Of a DNA stretch of 64,000 bases, positions 48,614 through 56,437 are shown piece after piece. Within the stretch, counting starts at the first letter, position 1, and each line of letters opens with the position of its first letter. Below the pieces are notes generated by a model, which worked only from the letters and a program-made list of their open reading frames with translations, searched no databases and had not been told where the DNA came from. The stretch is from Sulfotelmatobacter sp963788225 (GTDB lineage Bacteria > Acidobacteriota > Terriglobia > Terriglobales > Acidobacteriaceae), in assembly GCA_963788225.1 (NCBI GenBank), contig CAWBGI010000001.1, positions 930,001-994,000 on the forward strand, given 5' to 3'. The position numbers were made by a program, and so were the translations under genes.

Positions 48614-50922
48614 ATGCCGGTTACCAAGCAACAAGCGCTCGATTATCACTTCGGCGCTCACCCCGGGAAAATTGAAGTTACTCCCACCAAACCTTGCCGT
48701 ACGCAGCACGATCTAAGTCTCGCCTACACGCCCGGAGTAGCCATCCCGTGCCTCGAGATCGAAAAGAACCCGCACGAGGCCTTCAAGTACACGGGCCGCG
48801 GCAATCTGGTCGCGGTCGTCACGAATGGCACTGCAGTGCTCGGCCTAGGCGACATTGGCGCTCTCGCCGGCAAGCCTGTCATGGAAGGCAAAGCCGTCCT
48901 GTTCAAGCGTTTCGCCGACGTGAATGTCTTCGACATTGAAGTCAACTCGCACAATCCGGACGACGTTATCAAAGTCTGCCAGTTGCTGGAGCCTACCTTC
49001 GGCGGCATCAACCTGGAAGACATCAAGGCGCCGGAATGCTTCTACATTGAAGAGACTTTGAAAAAGACGATGAAGATCCCGGTCTTCCACGACGACCAGC
49101 ACGGCACCGCCATTATTTCCGGCGCGGCTCTGTTGAACGCTCTGGAAGTTGTGGGCAAGGATATCGGCAAGATCCGCCTCGTCATCAACGGCGCCGGCGC
49201 TTCGGCCGTAGCCACTGCCGAGCACTATATTCGTCTCGGCATGAAGCGCGAGAACATCATCCTGTGCGACACCAAGGGAGTGGTTTACAAAGGCCGCGCG
49301 GAGGGCATGAATCCCTACAAGGAGCGCCTCGCGCAAGATACCAAGCTTCGTACGCTGGCAGAGGCGATGGTGGGCGCCGACATGTTCCTCGGACTTTCCG
49401 TGGGCGGCGTGGTTTCGCAGGACATGGTGCGCTCTATGGCACCTCGGCCGATTGTCATCGCCATGGCGAATCCCGACCCCGAGATTACTTACGAGGACGC
49501 CAGAGCCTGCCGCTCCGACGTCATCATGTGCACCGGGCGGTCCGACTATCCCAACATGGTGAACAATGTGCTGGGCTTCCCTTTCATTTTCCGCGGTGCA
49601 TTGGACGTGCGCGCTACGACCATCAATGAGGAGATGAAGCTTGCAGCAACCCGCGCCTTGGCCAACCTCGCCAAAGAAGATGTGCCGGATTCAGTCTGCC
49701 GCGCTTACGGCGTGGCGCGGCTGGAGTTCGGCCCCGACTACCTCATCCCGAAACCGTTCGATCCGCGCGTGCTGGTGTGGGAGTCCTCGGCCGTGGCCCA
49801 GGCAGCGATGGAAACCGGAGTGGCGCAGGAGCAGATCGACATCGCGGAATACCGTGAACAACTCGAGCGTCATCTGGGCAAGGCCCACGCCATCTCGCGC
49901 ATGATGATTCAACAAGGCGGTCCAGGCCAAACCCAAGCAGGTAGTGTTTCCCGAAGGGGATAATGAGAAAATCCTGCGCGCCTGCCACTCGATCCTGGAC
50001 GAGAAGATCGCCAAACCAATTCTGCTGGGCAACGTCGCAACCATTCAGGCCAAAACCGCTGAACTAGGACTGGATCTGAAAGGCGCGGAGATCGTGGATC
50101 CAGCCACGTCCCCGCTTCGCGAAGCCTACATCCAGGAACTGTACCGCCTGCGCCAGCGCCGGGGCGTGACCCTCACCGAGGCGCGCACGCTGATCGATGA
50201 CCGCAACATGTTTGCTTCGATGATGGTGCACATGGGAGACGCCGACGCTCTGGTCGCCGGCGTGACCCAGCATTTTCCCGAGACCATTCGCCCCGCGCTG
50301 CAGATCGTGCGCGTGCGCGAAGGCCTGCACAAGGTTGCCGGATGCTATCCCATGGTTACGCGCAAGGGAGAGCTGTACTTCCTGGCCGACACCAGCGTCA
50401 ACGTCGATCCCACCGCGGAAGACCTGGTGGAAATCGCCCTGTGTACCGCTCAGGAGGCCCGGCGCTTTAACGTGGTGCCGCGAGTTGCCATGCTTTCTTT
50501 CTCCAGCTTTGGCAGCGCCAAGCACCCCTCCTGCGAAAAGGTTCGGAAGGCAGTAGAGTTGTTGCACATCGCCGACCCAACCCTGATTGTGGATGGAGAG
50601 ATCATGGCCGATGCCGCTGTGCTCTCCTGAAATGCTGGAGCAGATGTATCCCTTCAGTTCGCTGAAGGGTGGCGCCAACGTGCTGATCTTCCCCGACCTC
50701 GCCTCCGCCAACATCGGCTACAAACTGCTGAAGACGATCGGCGGCTGCGAGACGCTTGGCCCCATGCTCATGGGGATGAGCCGGCCGGTGCATTTGCTGG
50801 CCCGCGGCGCCGAAGTGGAGGAGATCGTCAACGTGGTCGCCGTCGCGGTGGTGGACGCGCGGGAGTCAGAAGTGGCCGCGACGACGCCGGAAATCGAGAA
50901 ATCAGGCGTGCCGGCGGACTAA
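48614..50922 (+). pseudogene. maeB: MaeB-type malic enzyme (malic + PTA domains), two frameshifts
   Basis: Read through, this is a hybrid malic enzyme of about 768 residues: the NAD(P)-binding malic domain (GAGASAVATAEHYIRLG, FHDDQHGTA) fused to a phosphotransacetylase-like C-terminal domain (VVFPEGDNEKILRA, VDARESE). It converts malate to pyruvate and CO2. Two single extra bases break it: near 49913, where MIQ should run into KAVQAKPKQVVFPEG, and near 50622, where ADAAV should run into SPEMLEQMYPF. Without repair the first product ends at 49963, losing the regulatory PTA domain. AGGAGG precedes the ATG. The upstream array and the downstream kor genes place it in anaerobic C3/C4 metabolism. 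Both errors have the same sign as those in korA, so sequencing error is possible. Confidence 0.88.
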
Positions 50923-50952
50923 CAACAAGTACCGAAGTTGGCCCCCGTCCTT

Positions 50953-50975
50953 GTCTCTGCGCTTTTTGCAGAGAC
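50953..50975 (+). terminator. Hairpin after maeB
   Basis: GTCTCTGC pairs with GCAGAGAC across a 7-base T-rich loop. A short T-rich stretch (ATTTCGATTTT) lies about 15 bases downstream. It separates maeB from the kor operon. Confidence 0.6.
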
Positions 50976-51047
50976 GGGGCGGGGATTTCGATTTTGACGC
51001 CACGTCTGAACGTGCACGCGACTTTACCCGGTGCATTGTGCGCCCCT

Positions 51048-51074
51048 TCACATACATCGGTGATATTCGTCACA
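51048..51074. promoter_or_regulatory. CRP/FNR-type triple half-site array
   Basis: TCACA-N6-GGTGA-N6-TCACA at exact 11-bp steps, 79 bp upstream of the korD ATG. The central half-site deviates by one base. Confidence 0.75.
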
Positions 51075-51152
51075 TCCAACTCTGCCGCCTCAAAACGCAT
51101 AATTACAACTGATTTTGTGGGGTGTTCTACCACTAATAAGCGTGGAGTTCTC

Positions 51153-51389
51153 ATGCCAAAAGGACGCGTTTCAATCGTCGTCGAGCACTGTAAATCCTGC
51201 GGTTTCTGTGTGGAGTTTTGTCCTTCTCACGTGCTCGCGCTCTCATCCGCTTTTAATTCCAAGGGCTACCATCCACCGCATGTCGTGCATCCGGAAAAGT
51301 GCAGCGGCTGTGACTTGTGCGGCATGTACTGCCCCGATTTCGCAATTTACGCCACCAAAGTGGCTGCCGCCAAGGAAGGTGACAAATGA
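51153..51389 (+). CDS. korD: 2-oxoacid:ferredoxin oxidoreductase, ferredoxin (delta) subunit
   Basis: A 78-residue ferredoxin with two 4Fe-4S motifs, CKSCGFCVEFCP and CSGCDLCGMYCP. It is the delta subunit of a four-subunit 2-oxoacid:ferredoxin oxidoreductase and passes electrons from the thiamine site to free ferredoxin. The final TGA overlaps the ATG of the alpha subunit by 4 bp. It is the first gene of the korDABC operon and lies 79 bp behind a CRP/FNR-type array. The set is more like 2-oxoglutarate (Kor) than pyruvate enzymes by subunit order, but substrate cannot be decided from sequence alone. Confidence 0.9.
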   Translation: MPKGRVSIVVEHCKSCGFCVEFCPSHVLALSSAFNSKGYHPPHVVHPEKCSGCDLCGMYCPDFAIYATKVAAAKEGDK

Positions 51390-52587
51390 AGGCTGATCAT
51401 GGCAAGGCCGATCGTTGCAAGGCCGATCCACGCGGAGTGCTCACCGGCACACACTTCATCGACGGCGACCATGCCTGCTGCGAAGGCGCGCTGGCCGCTG
51501 GCGCACGCTTCGCCTGCTGGATATCCCATTACTCCTTCGACCGAAGTCGTTGAGCGCTTCGCCGCTCGCGTGCCGAAAGTGGGCGGAACGTTTATCCAGA
51601 TGGAAGACGAACTCGCGGCCTCGATCACGCTGCAGGGCGCGGTGTGGGGCGGAGCGAAGGCGTTCACCGTTACCTCCGGCCCCGGCTTCTCTCTGATGAT
51701 GGAACACATCGGCTACGCGGCCATGACTGAAACTCCGTGCGTGTTCGTCGATGTGCAACGCGGGGGTCCCTCCACCGGCCTGCCCACGCTGCCCGCGCAA
51801 GCTGACATGATGCAGGCGCGTTGGGGTTCGCATGGCGACTACGAAATCATCGCCCTCTGCCCCAATTCTCCGCAGGAGTGTTTTGACCTGACCATCACCG
51901 CCTTCAACCTGGCTGAAGAATTTCGCGTGCCCGTCATGTTCATGATGGACGAAGTCGTTGGCCACATGACCGAGAAGGTAGTGATTCCTCCTGCCGACCA
52001 GATCGAGATCACGCCGCGCCGTCACACTCGCAAGTCAGTCGAAGACTATCTGCCCTTACGGCACGAACGGCGACGAAGTGCCGGAGATGGCGCACGCAGG
52101 CGAAGGTTACAACTTTCACGTCACCGGCTTGACGCATGACGAACGCGGCTATCCCAATATGACTCCGCCGGTCCAGGACAAGCTGGTTCGCCGCCTGCAA
52201 ACCAAGATTCGCAACGCCGCCGACCGCATCGCGCTGTTCGAGGAAGAGCAACTCGATGGCGCCGATGTAGTGGTCGTCTCCTACGGAATCACTTCGCGGG
52301 TGGCGCAGCGGGCAATCGAGACCGCTCGCGAACAAGGCCTGCGCGTCGGCAAACTGCGCTTGATCACGGCGTGGCCTTTTCCCGAGACAAAGATTCGCGA
52401 ACTCGCAGGGAAGGTAAAAGCATTCGTCGTCCCCGAACTCAATCTGGGGCAGATGGTGCGCGAAGTGGAGCGAGCCGCTGACGGTAAGGCAAAAACATTT
52501 GCCGTCTCGCACGCCGGCGGCGGCGTTCATAAACCCCAAGACATCCTCAAGGTAATCGTGGAGGCCAGCAAATGTCGGACAGCCTGA
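51386..52587 (+). pseudogene. korA: 2-oxoacid:ferredoxin oxidoreductase alpha subunit, two frameshifts
   Basis: When repaired this is an alpha subunit of about 399 residues carrying the pyrimidine-binding domain (AGYPITPSTEVVERF, VTSGPGFSLMMEHIG) and the transketolase-C-like domain (VVSYGITSRVAQRAI, VPELNLGQM). It starts at ATG 51386, overlapping the korD stop. One extra base lies near 51515, where GARFA should continue directly into AGYPITPS. Another is at 52056, where EDYLP should run into YGTNGDE. As written, no complete alpha subunit can be made, although the partner subunits korD, korB and korC are intact. That contrast and the equal sign of both changes favour sequence error over true decay, but this cannot be settled here. 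Confidence 0.88.
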
Positions 52588-53480
52588 TCACTGATATTGG
52601 CAACGCAGCCGTAAACCCCGTCGAGCCTTTCTTGCGCACCGACCGCATGCCGCACATCTGGTGCCCGGGATGCGGCATTGGCACCACCGTGAACTCGTTC
52701 GCCCGCGCGCTGATCGATTCAAAGATTGATTTAGGCTCACTGGCCCTGGTCTCGGGCATTGGCTGCACTGGCCGCGTGGCGGGTTACGTGAAGCTGGATT
52801 CCTTTCACACCACGCACGGCCGCGCCATTCCCTTTGCCACGGGCCTCAAACTTGCGAATCCTAAACTGAACGTTGTCGTCTATTCCGGGGACGGCGACCT
52901 CTCGGCGATCGGCGGCAATCATCTGATCCACGCCGCGCGGCGCAACATCGATCTCAAGGTTATCTGCGTCAACAACCTTATTTATGCCATGACCGGCGGC
53001 CAGACTGCACCCACGACTCCCGGCCATTCAACGACCTCGACGAATCCTTACGGCACATTCGAGCCGTCGTTCAACCTGCCGCATCTGGTCGAAGCGGCCG
53101 GCGCAGTGTACATCGCACGCTGGACCACCTTCCACGTGCGGCAACTGGCCCGCTCCATCAGTGAGGCATTTAAGAAGAAAGGCTTCTCCTTCATTGAAGT
53201 CATCTCGCCCTGCCCCACGCTGTATCAGCGCCGCAACAAGCTGGGCGATGCGCTCGACACCATGAAGTATTACAAAGAAAAAAGCAAGGTCCGGAATGGA
53301 TCGCCGACCAGTGAAGCCGGCCTCACCATGACCGGAGAAATCATCGTTGGCAAATTCGTAGATCGCGAGCGCCCCGACTACGGCAGCATGATGCACGCGC
53401 AATACGTTGAGTCGCTCGGCGACAAATACATCGAACAGGATCGAATGGAAAACGACCAACCGGAGATGGTATGCAGCTAA
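52572..53480 (+). CDS. korB: 2-oxoacid:ferredoxin oxidoreductase beta subunit
   Basis: A 302-residue beta subunit containing the thiamine-diphosphate and Mg site. Motifs include WCPGCGIGTT, GIGCTGR, YSGDGDLSAIGGNHLIHAARR and VNNLIYAMTGGQ; the GDGD and NN pair bind the cofactor. The first cysteines may also hold a cluster. The ATG lies 16 bp before the korA stop and the gene's stop overlaps korC by 10 bp, so the subunits are made in tight stoichiometry. Motif form (GGQTAPTTPGHSTTSTNPYG) is typical of the Kor/2-oxoglutarate group. Confidence 0.95.
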   Translation: MSDSLITDIGNAAVNPVEPFLRTDRMPHIWCPGCGIGTTVNSFARALIDSKIDLGSLALVSGIGCTGRVAGYVKLDSFHTTHGRAIPFATGLKLANPKLNVVVYSGDGDLSAIGGNHLIHAARRNIDLKVICVNNLIYAMTGGQTAPTTPGHSTTSTNPYGTFEPSFNLPHLVEAAGAVYIARWTTFHVRQLARSISEAFKKKGFSFIEVISPCPTLYQRRNKLGDALDTMKYYKEKSKVRNGSPTSEAGLTMTGEIIVGKFVDRERPDYGSMMHAQYVESLGDKYIEQDRMENDQPEMVCS

Positions 53481-54076
53481 CTGAGATTCGTGTGGCAGGT
53501 TTCGGCGGCCAGGGAGTGATTCTCTCGGCCATTCTTCTGGGTAAGGCGGCTTCGATTTATCAAGGCGCTTACGCCACCATGACGCAAAACTTCGGCCCGG
53601 AGGCCCGCGGCGGCGCCTGCAGTGCGCAGCTCGTGCTCTCTGACAAGCCCATTCTGTATCCCTACATCACTAAGCCGGATATCCTCGTCGTAATGTCGCA
53701 AGAGGCCTATGTCCGCTTCGGGCCCGAGTTGAAAGATGGCGGGATCATGATCGTCGAGCAGGATCTGGTGAGGGTTGCCGACCTCGAAGTTCCAGGCCAC
53801 AACAAGGAACTCCAGGTCTACAGCATTCCCGCGACTCGCATTGCCGAAGAACTGGGCAAGCGCATGGTGCTCAATTCGGTCATGGTGGGCTTCTTCACCG
53901 CGGTCACGCGCCTGCTGGAGCCGGAAGCAGTCCGAAAGGCAGTCGCCGATTCCGTTCCTCCGAGTTTCCTTGAGCTAAACGTGAAGGCCTTTGAAAGAGG
54001 ATTCGAGTACGGGAAGACTGCATTGACCACCAGCCCAAAGGCCGCGGATGCCGAACTGGAGTACGCGCGGGAGTAG
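53471..54076 (+). CDS. korC: 2-oxoacid:ferredoxin oxidoreductase gamma subunit
   Basis: A 201-residue gamma subunit with the family signature VAGFGGQGVILSAILLGKAAS at its start, the domain that binds the CoA part and mediates assembly. A Gly-rich dinucleotide-like loop, the segment TQNFGPEARGGACSAQLVLS and the C-terminal helix are all present, and the length is normal. It is the last gene of the operon. A GC-rich hairpin (54099-54119) follows, then a 525-bp gap. Confidence 0.93.
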   Translation: MQLTEIRVAGFGGQGVILSAILLGKAASIYQGAYATMTQNFGPEARGGACSAQLVLSDKPILYPYITKPDILVVMSQEAYVRFGPELKDGGIMIVEQDLVRVADLEVPGHNKELQVYSIPATRIAEELGKRMVLNSVMVGFFTAVTRLLEPEAVRKAVADSVPPSFLELNVKAFERGFEYGKTALTTSPKAADAELEYARE

Positions 54077-54098
54077 CGTCTTCTCACAACCTCCAAGG

Positions 54099-54119
54099 GG
54101 CGCGGCGTTCGGCCGCGCC
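54099..54119 (+). terminator. GC-rich hairpin after korC
   Basis: GGCGCGGC pairs with GCCGCGCC across GTTCG. There is no T tract, so it may be a rho-dependent or processing stem rather than an intrinsic terminator. Confidence 0.45.
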
Positions 54120-54170
54120 GTCCGGACCAAATCTTGCGGAAAGAGCAGAGGTAACAGAGGTAACGAAGAG

Positions 54171-54240
54171 GGTGGAGCAGGCCTTCTTAGGCCTGCGTTC
54201 AAAAGATCCGCATTTGGAATCGGGCTTCAGCCCCGAGGTC
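54171..54240. repeat. Dispersed REP-like element, copy 2
   Basis: Shares GTGGAGCAGGCCTTCTTAGG plus CCTGC, and later GGAATCGGGCTT-AGCCCC, with copy 1 at 24507-24574. The spacer between the halves differs. Confidence 0.75.
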
Positions 54241-54521
54241 GCCGCTCATTTCTCTATTTTTCTCGTTGCATTCTTCAACATTGGCTGTTGCACAATTCAA
54301 CTACACAGGGGCAGCCCCTAAACCCTTGATTGCAAACCATCGTTCGCATCACGCCGATGGAAACGCTGCAAACACGAGCTTTATCCTGTTGCGATTTTCA
54401 TCGCATCACTGTTGAGAATCTGAACGCTATAGTCCCCCAAGCAACCATTAGCTTCCCTTAACACCATGATATTGCAGGAGATGCCCGTCATAATCGCGGA
54501 CGCTCACAGCTCACCTCGCTC

Positions 54522-54537
54522 TGGCATGGCGATTGCC
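54522..54537 (+). promoter_or_regulatory. Sigma-54-type promoter
   Basis: TGGCATGGCGATTGCC matches the -24/-12 consensus (TGGCA-N6-TTGC) with the invariant GG and GC separated by exactly ten bases. It lies 65 bp upstream of the ATG at 54602. Two sigma-54-dependent regulators are encoded in the window. Confidence 0.75.
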
Positions 54538-54601
54538 TTTAGAAAAGCGTGAGTGGCTCGCAAGAAAGAAAGATAAAAACGGCCCTCCGACGAGGTGACT
54601 T

Positions 54602-55285
54602 ATGACAGTCCTACTGGTTCTCTCTACATTCGTAATCTTCTTAATGATCGATTATTTCCGCACTCGCCACACGGTTGTACAACCTGCACTGCAGATGTCC
54701 GCGGCCAAGCAGGACGCCTCTGCCCCACGTCTTCAGCCCGCGCTAGTCGGCGGCTTTGCAGTTCCAGAGAATCTCCGCTACCACCCAGGTCACACTTGGG
54801 CATTGAGCGAGAGCCCTAACCTGGTGCGGGTGGGCATGGATGATTTCGCCTCCAAGCTCACCGGCACGGTGGAAAGCTTCACGCTGCCGCAACGCGGCCA
54901 GTGGATTCGCCAGGGCCAGAAGCTGTGCACCATCCATCGCGACAGCGGCTGCGAAGTTAACATGGTTTCGCCCATCGAGGGCACGGTGTCTGACATCAAC
55001 GAAGGCGTGGCGAAGAATCCCAAGCTCGCGCTCGGCGATCCTTACGGCGAAGGCTGGCTGCTCAAAGTGCAAGCGCCCGACGCGAAGACCAGCTTCCGCA
55101 ACCTGCTCGGTGGACCGCTCGCCCGCTGGTGGACGGAAGAATCCGCAAGCCGCCTGCAACGCCGCATGCCGATGGCCGTAGCCGGCGCCTACGCTCAGGA
55201 TGGTGGAGTTGCGGTGGACAATGTCGCGGCCCAGATTCCAGACGAGCAATGGCTGCCGCTGGCGAAAGAGTTCTTTCTGTCATAA
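54602..55285 (+). CDS. Membrane-anchored GcvH-like protein lacking the lipoyl lysine
   Basis: A 227-residue protein with an N-terminal membrane helix (about 3-18) and a domain resembling glycine-cleavage H protein (about 55-150). The start HPGHTWAL, the hairpin region ending SPIEGTVSDIN and the closing DPYGEGWLLKV all correspond. The segment that holds the lipoylated lysine in GcvH (VKAASD) is replaced by RDSGCEVNM, with no lysine at all, so it cannot be lipoylated in the usual way; a cysteine lies in the hairpin instead. A C-terminal extension of about 70 residues is unassigned. It is preceded by a sigma-54-type promoter and followed by two hairpins. Its function is unknown; a scaffold or redox role is possible. 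Confidence 0.75.
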   Translation: MTVLLVLSTFVIFLMIDYFRTRHTVVQPALQMSAAKQDASAPRLQPALVGGFAVPENLRYHPGHTWALSESPNLVRVGMDDFASKLTGTVESFTLPQRGQWIRQGQKLCTIHRDSGCEVNMVSPIEGTVSDINEGVAKNPKLALGDPYGEGWLLKVQAPDAKTSFRNLLGGPLARWWTEESASRLQRRMPMAVAGAYAQDGGVAVDNVAAQIPDEQWLPLAKEFFLS

Positions 55286-55297
55286 GTGAACCTGCAG

Positions 55298-55325
55298 CTC
55301 GGCGAGGCGCAGCAGCCTCGCCGAG
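55298..55325 (+). terminator. 11-bp perfect hairpin
   Basis: CTCGGCGAGGC pairs with GCCTCGCCGAG across GCAGCA, 13 bp after the GcvH-like stop. No T tract follows; the next hairpin supplies one. Confidence 0.55.
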
Positions 55326-55356
55326 CCCGCCGAAACGAGGACCGCTGCAACACACA

Positions 55357-55409
55357 GGCCGCCCGGATCCCAGGCTGAAAAGCCAGGACACCGGGCGGCC
55401 GACTTTTTC
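55357..55409 (+). terminator. Intrinsic terminator after GcvH-like gene
   Basis: GGCCGCCCGG pairs with CCGGGCGGCC; a small inner stem (GGCT-GAAA-AGCC) occupies the loop. GACTTTTTCT follows directly. Confidence 0.8.
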
Positions 55410-55431
55410 TGCGCAACAATCAAACGAGTTA

Positions 55432-56269
55432 ATGCGGAATCAGAATTCTGCCGATCTAAACATTGGAGTGGGCTTGCTGTATGCCGAAGTTGGCGAACAA
55501 GGCGGAATCGAGATCCTCAAGAACAAGCCCTACGTGCGGCCGGATTTGCGATGCGCATGCACTCGAAGCGCAACTGATCCAATCCTCTCTGCTCCCCACG
55601 AGAGGACTTCGCCACGAGTCAGTCGAAATCGCCTTTCGCTTCCTGCCCTTCTCCGAAGTCGGTGGCGACTTTCTCGACTTCTTTTGTTTGCCCAGTGGCT
55701 TCATCGGCATCTATCTCGGGGATGTGGTCGGCAAAGGCTTGCCGGCCGCCATGTACGGCGCGTTAGTGACTGGAACTCTCCGCGGCATTCACAAGAGCGG
55801 AACCGATACCGCCAGTGTTCTTGCGCGATTGAACGAACGCCTGCTACAGCGGCCGCTCCCCGGCCGCTTTTGTTCTACGCTTTACGCTCTTTTCAATCCC
55901 ACCACGCGAGAACTCATCTTCTCCAATGCCGGTATGCCAATGCCGTTGCTGGTCTCCGGAAACTCGTGCTGCCAGTTGGGCGAGGGTGGATTACCTGTCG
56001 GAATGTTCCCAGGCGCCGCTTACGAACAGCATGTCGTGCAACTCTACGCCGGCGACAGCGTTCTGTTCGCGACCGATGGTCTTCATGAATTGTGCAACCC
56101 GGATGGAACCGAATTCGGCGCCGCCCAAATGGAGCAGGTGTGGGCACAATGCGGCCACAAATCAGCAACCGAGTCAGCAGACTTCGTCTTTGCTCACCAG
56201 TCGGCCTTTTCCAACGGCATCGCACCCCACGATGACATTACTGCCGTGGTGCTGAAAGTGCTGCCCTAG
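55432..56269 (+). pseudogene. SpoIIE/RsbU-type phosphatase with one frameshift
   Basis: Repaired, this is a soluble PP2C-type phosphatase of about 278 residues. The beginning (LNIGVGLLYAEVGEQGG) lies in one frame from ATG 55432. After YVRPDL an extra base near 55549 shifts to the frame of DAHALEAQLIQSSLLP and the catalytic core: VGGDFLDFF, YLGDVVGKGLPAAM, LFATDGLHEL and HDDITAVVL. The remaining frame has no good start close to the break, so the gene as written may be silent. It lacks the membrane domain of the phosphatase at 40047. The single extra base resembles the changes in maeB and korA. Partner-switching targets are not present. Confidence 0.8.
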
Positions 56270-56437
56270 CGCACGGATGCAACTGATCACCGTCTGGTGA
56301 CTTTCGTTACCATGACAGCAGGTTATCTTTGCCTGCACTCTGTAATTGAACCGCGAGACTTGAGGGAGTCCTTCGTGTGACCACCCAAGCCGTCCGACCA
56401 AATGGTTCGAGTTTCCCCACGTCAAAAGGAGTAACCT

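Larger units (their letters stand above)
54077..54601. other. 525-bp gap between korC and the GcvH-like gene
   Basis: No gene was recognised. It contains a hairpin just after korC (54099-54119), a REP-like repeat (54171-54240) and a sigma-54-type promoter (54522-54537). A small inverted repeat, TGCGAT-TTTC-ATCGCA, occurs near 54392. Confidence 0.65.

Noticed and set aside
56296..56311. GGTGA-N6-TTACC upstream of the spermidine-synthase-like gene as another regulon member
   Set aside because: Only two half-sites, each with a mismatch, and no third half-site in phase. Too weak to list as a site.
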